Origin: Bradyrhizobium sp. JYMT SZCCT0428
GTDB taxonomy: Bacteria; Pseudomonadota; Alphaproteobacteria; Rhizobiales; Xanthobacteraceae
Assembly (NCBI RefSeq): GCF_018131075.1
Contig: NZ_JAFCLS010000060.1
Location: 1 to 42,629 of the forward strand
Direction: 5' to 3'
DNA: 42,629 nt
Position numbers and translations under genes: made by a program. The notes below the pieces were generated by a model that was not told the DNA's origin, did no database searches, and saw nothing but the letters and a program-made list of their open reading frames with translations. How positions within the stretch are numbered: the first letter of the stretch is position 1; each line of letters begins with the position of its first letter. Positions 6,827 through 14,157 of the stretch are shown here, one piece after another.

Positions 6827-7432
6827 TTAATTCATGCAACTCAAATTGGAGATCTTAGTAAAAAGAAACTGCACGTGTCCGTTCCTACCGTTCACGGCCT
6901 TCCTAAGTCTTTCAACTTCAATGCCACGGTGCTGCGCAATTGTGGGAATACACTGCTTGCCCGCTATGTTAATTTTTTGTTCCACTTCTTCTACGGCCTG
7001 AAGCAGACGCAGCTCGTGAATTGAAATCTCATGTGCTGCAATTGCGAGCCGACCTCTGTTTCCAGACCTCCTTTGTTTCCTCTCGCGGCGGCAGTTACTA
7101 TCGTCAAGAATGAACCTAGCGCGCGGCGATAGGAGTGAACTTTTCAATTCTTCACATAGCGCGTTACCGAATTCTGCGTCTCGCTCGGAGGTACATCCGG
7201 AGTGTCGCTCAGAGGTACACGGTTCGTGATGCTGTTCGGGGTTGTCTCTGACGTCGATGGCGTATGCTACTTCGATAAGGTCGGTCAGGAACACCGAGTA
7301 AAGATCGTCATCCAGGGTATTAGGAAAAATAAGGCTTTGTAAACCGCGGGCCTCAAGGCTTTGCAAGTACCGCTTCATCATGAACGTTGCGGCATATCGC
7401 GTGAAAGTATTCTCCCTTGCAATATCCGTCAT
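6827..7432 (-). CDS. Hypothetical island protein (201 aa), integrase-coupled
   Basis: No family recognised. The start codon at 7432 lies one base after the integrase stop, indicating translational coupling. The N-terminal half appears helical (RYLQSLEARGLQSLIF, DDLYSVFLTDLIEVAYAIDV). The middle contains a short in-frame duplication, CTSERHSG then CTSERDAE, encoded by two 24-bp units at 7181-7228. A basic patch RRERKQRRSGNRGR follows, then a helical region that could form a coiled coil (LRLLQAVEEVEQKI). Local GC is lower than in the flanking chromosome, consistent with transfer. A role together with the integrase, such as directionality or regulation, is only suggested by position. Confidence 0.65.
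   Translation of the reverse strand: MTDIARENTFTRYAATFMMKRYLQSLEARGLQSLIFPNTLDDDLYSVFLTDLIEVAYAIDVRDNPEQHHEPCTSERHSGCTSERDAEFGNALCEELKSSLLSPRARFILDDSNCRRERKQRRSGNRGRLAIAAHEISIHELRLLQAVEEVEQKINIAGKQCIPTIAQHRGIEVERLRKAVNGRNGHVQFLFTKISNLSCMN
7181..7228 (-). repeat. 24-bp tandem duplication inside the 201-aa gene
   Basis: Units at 7181-7204 and 7205-7228 share the core TCGCTC-N-GAGGTACA (14 of 15 positions identical, 7181-7195 and 7205-7219). The period of eight codons keeps the frame and duplicates the peptide CTSER. Confidence 0.6.
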
Positions 7433-7433
7433 T

Positions 7434-8807
7434 TCACCCTCTGGTTTGATTTAATGGAAAGACTCGTGCGGGTCGGCTTGCGTTTAAATTCAAGATATGC
7501 GCCGCCCATCGGTTAAGTGCGGCCGCTTTCTCCGCAGCATAAGCCGCACGGTTGTAGGTGCCGGCGACGCCAGCCTTTGCGCCTGAGACGTGGTTCAGAC
7601 ATGCCTCTACGATGTGGGGTGCGATTCCGATCTCCGCCATGCCCGTTGCGCAGGTTCGCCGCAAATCGTGCAGCCGCCATGGAGGGATCTTGACTTTGTC
7701 CGCATTTTGATCTTCCGCCGCCGACGTTGTGCCGAGCATCGCTTCCTCGAGCCGCTTCTTGGTCTTCGACCAACCCGAGACCGGCGTTCTGCCATTGGTA
7801 GTGAAAACAAGGTCCCCGTCGGAGCGGACGCCCCGCAAGATTTCTTGTGCCAACTTCGGCAATGGCACGACGTGCGTGCGGTGATTCTTGGTCCGATCAC
7901 CGGGAATCGTCCAGGTTTGGCCGTCGTCGCTCAATTCCGATCGCTTCAGTTTTGCAACCTCGTTGAGGCGGCATCCAGTCAATAGTAGCAATCTGAGAGC
8001 ATGGCCGAACGGCTCGTTGGCTTCACCGCAAGCAGCCCAGAACCCGACGATTTCAGCATCGCTCAAGACACGCTCGCGGGCGTTTGGCGTGTCCGGCTTG
8101 TGCACCCCTGCGCAGGGATTCTGCTTAGCCCGGCGCTTCTGGACCAACCAAGAAAACATCTTGGAAAGAGTCGCATACATCGTTCGGGCCCGTGGTTCGC
8201 TCAGCTTCTTGTTGCGCCGTTCGAGCCCTGGCACCCCCTTGTGCCTCGTCTCGTCGACGATAGAGAAAATATCGTCACCGTCGATCTCGACAACCTGCCT
8301 CGCGCGCCATCGGTCGGCAAGGCCTTTGGGGATGAGCTCCAATTCTTCGTTTTCAGGTTTAGGCCGAAGACCGAGAAGTCTCGCCTGTGACTGCCAACGT
8401 CGGGTTTTTGGTCTGACGTGCTGCTCGACGAAGTCAATCGCGGCTTGGTCGAACGTCTTTGCACCGCGAACTTTTCGCTCTAGTTCTTCGCGATGCTTGG
8501 CTGCGACAACGTCATGGCCGAAGGCGCGCTGACGGTTGATTTCGGCGGCCGTACGTCTCGCGGCGACTAGAGTAAGTGCGGAGCCAATGATCGGTTCGGC
8601 GGCTGTCTCGTTGCCAGTGAGGTCAACGGCTCCAAGAGTCATCCTCACGAGCTTGCCATTCCTATCGCGGAACCGCATGGCCCACGACTTGTGACCACTT
8701 GGTTGGATGACGAGGATCAAACCGCGGCATCCACTGTCACGCACCTCGATGCGCTGCGCTTGAGGCTTGATCTTCTGAACCGCCGCCGCTGTCAGCAACT
8801 TCGCCAT
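7434..8807 (-). CDS. Tyrosine-type site-specific integrase
   Basis: A 457-residue phage-type integrase. The N-terminal 110 residues form an arm-binding domain of the kind that starts LTAAAVQKIKP and contains RDSGCRGLILVIQPSGHKSW. A core-binding domain follows (about 115-240), then the catalytic domain with arginine 280 (TGCRLNEV), lysine 307 (TKNHRTH), histidine 380 and arginine 383 (LHDLRRT), histidine 406 (LNHVSG) and nucleophile tyrosine 418 (GTYNRAAY). All catalytic residues are present, so it is probably active. The gene starts about 165 bases from the tRNA 3' fragment at 8972-9016, the expected attachment site, and reads away from it. The 201-residue gene follows one base downstream. 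Confidence 0.93.
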   Translation of the reverse strand: MAKLLTAAAVQKIKPQAQRIEVRDSGCRGLILVIQPSGHKSWAMRFRDRNGKLVRMTLGAVDLTGNETAAEPIIGSALTLVAARRTAAEINRQRAFGHDVVAAKHREELERKVRGAKTFDQAAIDFVEQHVRPKTRRWQSQARLLGLRPKPENEELELIPKGLADRWRARQVVEIDGDDIFSIVDETRHKGVPGLERRNKKLSEPRARTMYATLSKMFSWLVQKRRAKQNPCAGVHKPDTPNARERVLSDAEIVGFWAACGEANEPFGHALRLLLLTGCRLNEVAKLKRSELSDDGQTWTIPGDRTKNHRTHVVPLPKLAQEILRGVRSDGDLVFTTNGRTPVSGWSKTKKRLEEAMLGTTSAAEDQNADKVKIPPWRLHDLRRTCATGMAEIGIAPHIVEACLNHVSGAKAGVAGTYNRAAYAAEKAAALNRWAAHILNLNASRPARVFPLNQTRG

Positions 8808-8971
8808 TGCGGGCCTCTGGGGGCACTAGGGGGCACAGAAGGCCGCGTTATGCCGAGTGAATGCGAGCAAATACATGAGTTGTCATACAGAAAAAAAAGT
8901 CAATAAGTACAATGATTTGAGTGTAATTCGATGTAATGGTATGCAAGCCCGTGAAATGTCCGATAGGCTGT

Positions 8972-9016
8972 TTCCTAAACCGTAGGTCGCATGTTCGAGT
9001 CATGCCGGGATCGCCA
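8972..9016 (+). other. tRNA 3'-end fragment, probable attachment site (att) of the island
   Basis: From 8972 the sequence matches the 3' half of a tRNA: loop TTCCTAA with a CCU anticodon position, variable AGGTC, T-stem GCATG (8989-8993), loop TTCGAGT, T-stem CATGC (9001-9005), 3' acceptor strand CGGGATC (9006-9012), discriminator G and encoded CCA (9014-9016). The 5' half is missing: no GATCCCG strand occurs upstream. The anticodon suggests tRNA-Arg(CCU), a frequent integration target. The reverse strand encodes the well-known spurious peptide MTRTCDLRFRK. The intact tRNA is expected at the island's other end, left of this window or undetected. Confidence 0.8.
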
Positions 9017-9055
9017 GTTTCAGAATCCAGCAACCCGGATAAAGACGGGGATATC

Positions 9056-10663
9056 TCACCGCACGCGCTCCGGTGCATGCCGCGTTCTGGGCGTGAAGAG
9101 CCCTTCCGGCGAAGACGTCATCAATGCGACAAGCACGAGTCCCAGAAGGGCTGCCCAGAATGTCAGCCAAAACCCGTCGATGTAGGCGAGAACATTGGCT
9201 TCGCGCCGGACCAAGGCAGCCAGGGTGCTGAGCCCCCGGGCTGAAGCGATATCCGATCCATGGCTGAGGAACGGCGCGGTGACCACAGAGAGGGCATGTG
9301 TCACGCCGGCGTCACCGGCGACGACGTGTTGACCGAGCAGGTTTGAGTAGGTCTGTTCGCGGACACGCAGCCAGGTCGTGATCAGCGCAACGCCGATTTC
9401 CGCGCCGCCGAGGCGCAAAACCTGGATATAGGCCGAGAACGCCGTCGCGCGGGCCGGATCGGCATTGGCGAAGGCGTACACCATGATCGCAAGGAACGTC
9501 AGGCCGTAACCGGCGGACTGAAAAAGTGCGATGGGCACGAAGGCTGCGGGATCCCAGTCGCTGGTCAGCTTTGTGCCGAGCAAGCCTGCGGCTGCAAAGG
9601 CCGAGAGACCGAGGACCAGCACGAAGCGGGCGTCGATCCGTCGCAGCAGGATGACGGCAATCGGAACCAGCAGCACGAGCGGCAGCGCGACGTAATTCAG
9701 CAGCAGCGGGCCGATTTGTTCGGGCCTCAACTGCCGAACGGCCGTGAGGAAGTTGGGTATCAGCGCGACGTTGGAAAGGCTGGTCACGATGAAGCAGAGA
9801 GCAGCGAGCAGCATCAGTCCGATGTTGCGTGAGAAGATCACGCTCGCTTGGGCCCAAGGCTCCGGCACGACGGCCTCATTCACCAGGAATGCCGCGATCA
9901 GCGCTGCGCCGCCGCACAGAAGTACCAGGACCGTGCCGGAAGAGAGCCAGCCCAGCCGATTTCCCTGATCGAGTCCTGCGAACAGCAAAGTAATTCCTGC
10001 GCCGAACAACAGCATGCCGCCCCAGTCCGCCCGGCGCAGCAGATCGTAATTGATCGGCTCGGAACGGGCGCCCAGACAGGCGCACAGGGCCATCAGAGGA
10101 GCGAGCAGCGCATCGCCCCAATAGACCCATTGCCAGCCGAGGGTCTGCACATACACGTCGACCAGCGAGATCCCGGCATTCGCCGTGAATGCCAGCCGAA
10201 ACGCATAGAGCGCCATGGCTGGCAGCCACCATCGGGGTGGCAGGCTGCGCAGGATCACCATCATGGTGGCCGGCACGAAGACGCCGAGACACAGCCCGTG
10301 AACGATGTGCAGCGCAAGCAGCAGGTCGTACGAGCGCACGAAGGGGATGGCGAGCGAGACGATGGTGTAGAGCAGCGTCGGAGCAACGAACAGTCGTCGG
10401 ATGCCGACCGTGGATGCGAGCCAGGCGACGGCTGGCGCGATCATGATCTGTGACGCGGTTCCGGCCGTGCTGAGCCAGGCGCCCTCGTCGAAGCTCAGGC
10501 CCAGCGCGCCTTTGATGTCGGCGAGTCCGATCGCGAAGAAGCGGCTGTGAAAGCTGACGATGAACGGGCCCAACAGGACGGCGGCCACCGCGAAGAGTGG
10601 GCGGTACGGCGAAGCAGGCTTGTCGGCCGGGTGGGCATTGCCTGTCTCTGCCGGGCCGCTCAT
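9056..10663 (-). CDS. DHA2-family MFS drug efflux transporter (EmrB/QacA-like)
   Basis: A 535-residue inner-membrane proton antiporter with about 14 hydrophobic helices, the DHA2 hallmark. The region after the first helix (SFHSRFFAIGLADIKGALGLSFDEGAWLSTA, in parts) resembles EmrB/FarB-type pumps. It normally works with a HlyD/EmrA adaptor and an outer membrane channel. Its ATG overlaps the stop of the adaptor gene in an ATGA, so the two are translationally coupled. It is the last gene of a leftward operon behind pirin, cupin and a YcaC-like hydrolase, probably controlled by the divergent LysR gene at 13205. Export of a toxic organic compound or antibiotic is inferred. The coupled adaptor is severely shortened, which puts tripartite function in doubt. 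Confidence 0.9.
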   Translation of the reverse strand: MSGPAETGNAHPADKPASPYRPLFAVAAVLLGPFIVSFHSRFFAIGLADIKGALGLSFDEGAWLSTAGTASQIMIAPAVAWLASTVGIRRLFVAPTLLYTIVSLAIPFVRSYDLLLALHIVHGLCLGVFVPATMMVILRSLPPRWWLPAMALYAFRLAFTANAGISLVDVYVQTLGWQWVYWGDALLAPLMALCACLGARSEPINYDLLRRADWGGMLLFGAGITLLFAGLDQGNRLGWLSSGTVLVLLCGGAALIAAFLVNEAVVPEPWAQASVIFSRNIGLMLLAALCFIVTSLSNVALIPNFLTAVRQLRPEQIGPLLLNYVALPLVLLVPIAVILLRRIDARFVLVLGLSAFAAAGLLGTKLTSDWDPAAFVPIALFQSAGYGLTFLAIMVYAFANADPARATAFSAYIQVLRLGGAEIGVALITTWLRVREQTYSNLLGQHVVAGDAGVTHALSVVTAPFLSHGSDIASARGLSTLAALVRREANVLAYIDGFWLTFWAALLGLVLVALMTSSPEGLFTPRTRHAPERVR

Positions 10664-11163
10664 GGCCGAGCTTCCTGATTTCGGGGTGCTTCGGTATGGA
10701 TACGCGTCGTGGCGCGCTGCAGCGCGATTTGGTTGTTGAGGTTGTCATGCGCCGTTCTGGCTGCGGCAACGCCGGCCTCGGCCTGAGCAACCTGGACGGC
10801 GTAATCAGCGGGATCGATTTCCGCCAGCAGATCGCCCGCCTTGACGCGCTGGAAGTCTCTGACTGCGACCGTGCGCACCATGCCGGCGACCCTGCTCGCG
10901 AGGCGCGTCATCTCCGTTCGAACGTAGGCGTTGTCGGTTTCCTGAACCGCGGCCTGGCCGATCCACCGGTCCCATCGCGTGATCGCGATGGTGACAAAGC
11001 CCAGAACCATCGCCAGCGCGAACAGCGGGATACCGAATCGTCCGAGCGGTCCCCACGAGGTGGGCGGCTTTGTCTGTTCCGCTTGCGGATGCGACGTGCG
11101 CTCGGATGGCGCCGGCTGCACCTCGGCGGACTGTGCGGGAAGCTGAGGCAGGGGCGTGGACAT
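10660..11163 (-). CDS. Truncated HlyD/EmrA-type membrane fusion protein
   Basis: A 167-residue protein with a proline-rich cytosolic N-terminus, one membrane helix (about 44-63) and the first part of an EmrA adaptor: the lipoyl-like half QETDNAYVRTEMTRLASRV, VKAGDLLAEIDPADYAVQV, and the start of the coiled-coil hairpin (QAEAGVAAARTAHDNLNNQI). Family members have about 350-400 residues; here the hairpin return, second lipoyl half and beta-barrel are absent. The end (ATTRIHTEAPRNQEARP) departs from the family, and the stop overlaps the efflux pump start. No remainder of the gene is present downstream, so this is a real deletion rather than a frameshift with a surviving tail. It may be a decayed adaptor or a minimal partner. 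Confidence 0.8.
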   Translation of the reverse strand: MSTPLPQLPAQSAEVQPAPSERTSHPQAEQTKPPTSWGPLGRFGIPLFALAMVLGFVTIAITRWDRWIGQAAVQETDNAYVRTEMTRLASRVAGMVRTVAVRDFQRVKAGDLLAEIDPADYAVQVAQAEAGVAAARTAHDNLNNQIALQRATTRIHTEAPRNQEARP

Positions 11164-11175
11164 TTTTTGCGCCGA

Positions 11176-11910
11176 TCATCCGCCGCTGATGGTGCCGGCT
11201 CGCGTGGCGGGCGCATGGCGATCCACGAGAAAGGCAACCAGTGTGGAAGGACGAATGGTCTTGATGGCCGGAAGCGGGGTTTCGTCGTCGGCGAGCGCAT
11301 CTCCCTTCAAAAGATGCGCGGTGCCGGCATTGATCTCTCCGTCAAAGACATACAGCAGCTGATCCATGCCATCGGCCTTCGGGATCTCGATCTCGCGGCC
11401 GGCCGGCAGGTGCGCGTCATAGACGATGACCTGCTGGCGGATCTTGAGCGGCGCGTCGCTTGTCTCCGGCGCCGCGATGAGATGCCACCTGCCGTCGGCC
11501 GCGGTGTTGTCGCGGTCGTGGAACTGGACTTCGCCGGGCAGATCCGCCTCGCGCGGGCAGATGAAGATCTGAAGCATTTCGACGGGGTCCGAGGGCGCGG
11601 ATTCTTCATGCCAGAAGCTCCGGCCCGCGTTCATCATCATCAATCTGTCCGGCGACAGCGCAACGCGGTTGCCGGACGAGTCCTCGTGCACCATGGTGCC
11701 GCGCCACATGTAACTCAGGATCTCGTCGTTGACGTGTTCGTGGAAGCGCACCAGCGTGCCGACGCCGAGATTGGCGTGATCGAGGACGGCGAGCGGCCTG
11801 AAAGCCGGATCGGCGTTCGATCCGAGGACGAGGCCCGGCCGCACGCGACGGATCTTGAACGATCCTTGCTCGAAGCCGCGGCTGCGCTCTGCGCGTAGGA
11901 TTTTCAACAT
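11176..11910 (-). CDS. Pirin family protein
   Basis: A 244-residue bicupin of the pirin/YhaK type. Conserved elements are the N-terminal domain with VLDHANLGVGTLVRFHEHVNDEI in segments, YMWRGTMVHEDSSGN, and MNAGRSFWHEE, which carry the metal-binding histidines and glutamate, plus a second cupin-like domain ending in a DRHAPATR tail. Pirins bind iron; some cleave quercetin and others act as redox-sensing regulators. The ATG at 11910 is preferred to an upstream TTG at 11916. It lies 48 bases after the cupin gene and 12 bases before the shortened HlyD gene. The neighbours suggest detoxification of a phenolic or quinone-like compound coupled to efflux; this is inference. Confidence 0.87.
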   Translation of the reverse strand: MLKILRAERSRGFEQGSFKIRRVRPGLVLGSNADPAFRPLAVLDHANLGVGTLVRFHEHVNDEILSYMWRGTMVHEDSSGNRVALSPDRLMMMNAGRSFWHEESAPSDPVEMLQIFICPREADLPGEVQFHDRDNTAADGRWHLIAAPETSDAPLKIRQQVIVYDAHLPAGREIEIPKADGMDQLLYVFDGEINAGTAHLLKGDALADDETPLPAIKTIRPSTLVAFLVDRHAPATRAGTISGG

Positions 11911-11958
11911 TTTCAAGGACTCGCTGCCGTGTACGGGATGGCCGGGCGCCGGTGGTGG

Positions 11959-12423
11959 TCAGTCGAGGGGCGGGCCGACGAATTCGACGCTGTACTTCGC
12001 GGCGATCTCGTTCACCCGGTCCATTCCGTCCTTCGATGACAGCCCTTCTTTCTCGACCTCGCGGAAGAAGCCTTCGCCGTTTCCCGGGGACAGCATGACA
12101 AGCACGCGGGAAGTGCCGGGGCCGATGCCCTTGAAGGCGTGGCACGCGCCGGGCGGGATCAACGCGGTCGTTCCCGCCTCAGCCACGGCTTCCGTTCCGT
12201 CGCAGTGAAACTTCACCGAGCCGGACAGCACCGTGAACATCTCGTGCTCGACATGGTGGATGTGCAAAGGAGGGCCTGCGCCTTCTTCGATTTCCTCTTC
12301 GAACACGCAGAACGCGCCGCCGGTATCTTCGGGCGTGATGCGAAAATAACGCTTGAATCCGAAAGCGCTGTTGGCCTCACCTGCGGCGGGCGCATGGACG
12401 ATCGGCATCTGCTTTTGGGTCAT
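11959..12423 (-). CDS. Cupin-domain protein
   Basis: A 154-residue single cupin. Metal-binding motif 1 is PPLHIHHVEHEMFTVLSG (histidines 54 and 56, glutamate 61) and motif 2 is IPPGACHAFKG. This arrangement is found in quercetin-dioxygenase-like and isomerase cupins of unknown substrate. The C-terminal helical extension (EGFFREVEKEGLSS) is common in this subgroup. It sits between the YcaC-like hydrolase gene (76 bases) and the pirin gene in the same leftward operon. A metal-dependent enzyme acting on the compound handled by the operon is plausible but not shown. Confidence 0.85.
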   Translation of the reverse strand: MTQKQMPIVHAPAAGEANSAFGFKRYFRITPEDTGGAFCVFEEEIEEGAGPPLHIHHVEHEMFTVLSGSVKFHCDGTEAVAEAGTTALIPPGACHAFKGIGPGTSRVLVMLSPGNGEGFFREVEKEGLSSKDGMDRVNEIAAKYSVEFVGPPLD

Positions 12424-12499
12424 GTTCCGTTCAGCCTTCTTGATCTGTGGTGGGGTCCAGGCGCGCGCGTGCTCTTCGACAAACGCGTCTCGTCGCCGG

Positions 12500-13093
12500 T
12501 TACGACTGGATCGGCGGAAGCACCTCGGCGAACAGCAACTGGATCAACTGTTGGCCGTGGGGCGTGCCCCAGTTCTGGGCGAGTTCCGCGATCATGGTGT
12601 TGGTGGCGGTCAGGACGACGCCGGCGTCCTGCATGCGGCGGCGCGACATGTCCTCGGACAACTCGAACGGCGATCCCGAAGCGTCCATCACGGCCTGCAC
12701 ATTGTAGCCTTCGGTCACCGCGTCGATGGCGGGGAAGACGAGGCAGACGTCGGTGGTCACGCCGGCCATGATCAGGTTCTTCCGCCCCGTTGCTTCCACA
12801 GCCGCCTTGAAGTTGGCATCGGTCCAGGCGTTGACGATGCCTTCGCGCTTGACGCGCTTCTCGAAGGCGTCCGGCAGAATGTCCTTCAGCTCCGGCAGCA
12901 GCGGCCCCTGCAAACGATCCTCCTGGCTGGAGGTCAGCACGGTCGGGATGCCAAGGATTTTGGCGGCCTTGGCCAGCGCGAGGGACATGCGCTTGGCCTG
13001 TGCGACGTCGATATTCTTGATGAGCTGCATCGTGCCGACCTGGTGGTCGATCAGCAGAAGCGCCGAGTTCTTCGGGGTGAATGTCGTGGTCAT
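12500..13093 (-). CDS. Isochorismatase-family (YcaC-like) cysteine hydrolase
   Basis: A 197-residue hydrolase. The likely triad is aspartate 16 (LLLIDHQVG), lysine 82 (FEKRVKREGIVNAW) and cysteine 117 (GVTTDVCLVF), the latter in the classic cis-peptide motif. Length and details resemble E. coli YcaC, an octameric amidohydrolase-like protein of uncertain substrate. It is the first gene of the leftward operon, 111 bases from the divergent LysR gene at 13205. YcaC-like genes often neighbour pirins and LysR regulators. Hydrolysis of an amide or ester of a small aromatic or carbamoyl compound is possible; the substrate is unknown. Confidence 0.88.
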   Translation of the reverse strand: MTTTFTPKNSALLLIDHQVGTMQLIKNIDVAQAKRMSLALAKAAKILGIPTVLTSSQEDRLQGPLLPELKDILPDAFEKRVKREGIVNAWTDANFKAAVEATGRKNLIMAGVTTDVCLVFPAIDAVTEGYNVQAVMDASGSPFELSEDMSRRRMQDAGVVLTATNTMIAELAQNWGTPHGQQLIQLLFAEVLPPIQS

Positions 13094-13143
13094 AACCAGT
13101 CTCCGGTGCCCGTTACGAGCTTTATTGCTCGTTTAGAGAACTA

Positions 13144-13200
13144 CATTTGGAACGAGCTGCCGGGGAGGCTTGAAATTTTCTACCTTATGTTCCAAAAATG
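13144..13200. promoter_or_regulatory. Inverted repeat in the LysR/ycaC divergent intergenic region
   Basis: CATTTGGAAC (13144-13153) and GTTCCAAAAATG (13189-13200) are an inverted pair except for two extra A. They lie in the 111-base gap between the two divergent genes, the right arm touching the LysR start region. This is a plausible LysR regulatory/activation site pair. Confidence 0.45.
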
Positions 13201-13204
13201 AAAC

Positions 13205-14110
13205 ATGAAAACCTTCGGTGATTTTGACGGCCTCGCGCTGTTCATCCGTATCGTCCAGGCGGGCGGTCTGGCCTCAGCCGAACGCGCGACGGGCATCCCG
13301 AAGGCCACGCTCTCGCGCCGGCTGTCGGCTCTGGAAGAGACCCTGAATGTCAGGCTTGCGCGCCGGACCAAGAAGGGCGTGATACTCACCGAACAGGGAC
13401 AGCAATTGTTCGAGCGCGGCCGGTCTGCCCTCATGCTGGCTGAGCAGGCTGTCGCCGAGGTTCAGGACGAGCGCGTCGCGCTGTCGGGCACCGTTCGCTT
13501 GTCGCTTCCCCCTGATATGGCGACCGCGGTTCTTGGCCCCGCACTGATCGGGTTCAAGAGCAGATACCCCGACGTCATCATCGAGATGACGCTTGCGGAT
13601 CGCAGGGTCTCGCTGATCGAGGAAGGCTACGATCTCGTCGTTCGCATGGGACCGGTCGCGGACTCCGAATTGATGTTCAAGAAAATCGCGGACCTGCCGC
13701 GCGCGTTGGTCGCGAGCCCCGCCTTCCTTGCTGCACATTCCGGTCTCTGCACGCCGCAAGACGTGGAAGTGCTGCCGGCGCTGGCGATCCGCCGCGACCT
13801 GATCGAATGGGATCTGAAAAATGCCGAGGGGATACGCGCCATCATCCGCCCGAGGATCGGCTTTGCCGCAAACCGTCAGACCATTCTTGTCGACGCTGCC
13901 CGCGCCGGCCTCGGCATCGCCAATCTGCCGAAATTCCTGATCGAGGAGGCCGTGGCAACCGGCGCACTCGTTCCCGTCCTGCCGGACTGGGAGCCGTCAC
14001 CCGTCGAGATGACGGCGCTGTGGCAGAGGGACAGGATCAGCGGACGTCTGATCAAGGCCATCGTCAGCGCATTTGAGGAAGCGCTGCGCGCCAAACCGAT
14101 CGAGGTCTAG
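13205..14110 (+). CDS. LysR-family transcriptional regulator
   Basis: A 301-residue LysR regulator. The N-terminal winged helix-turn-helix (residues 5-64) contains FIRIVQAGGLASAERATGIPKATLSRRLSALEE (in parts) and ends LLVRLARRTKKGVILTEQGQQL-like; the rest is the two-lobed effector domain. The form GxxKATLSRRLSALE places it near the LysR subgroup with AaeR/DsdC-like domains. It is divergent from the YcaC-cupin-pirin-efflux operon and probably activates it in response to the exported or degraded compound. There is no strong Shine-Dalgarno before ATG 13205; a second ATG at 13198 is out of frame. The next gene, on the other strand, ends 47 bases downstream. Confidence 0.92.
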   Translation: MKTFGDFDGLALFIRIVQAGGLASAERATGIPKATLSRRLSALEETLNVRLARRTKKGVILTEQGQQLFERGRSALMLAEQAVAEVQDERVALSGTVRLSLPPDMATAVLGPALIGFKSRYPDVIIEMTLADRRVSLIEEGYDLVVRMGPVADSELMFKKIADLPRALVASPAFLAAHSGLCTPQDVEVLPALAIRRDLIEWDLKNAEGIRAIIRPRIGFAANRQTILVDAARAGLGIANLPKFLIEEAVATGALVPVLPDWEPSPVEMTALWQRDRISGRLIKAIVSAFEEALRAKPIEV

Positions 14111-14157
14111 AGAGTGTGGCCCCAGGCAATCCACGGCGTTCCTCCCTGTACGCGCCC

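Noticed and set aside
8848..9078. 76-codon minus-strand frame with MTRTCDLRFRK
   Set aside because: A well-known spurious peptide from the reverse strand of tRNA 3' ends; used instead as evidence for the attachment site.
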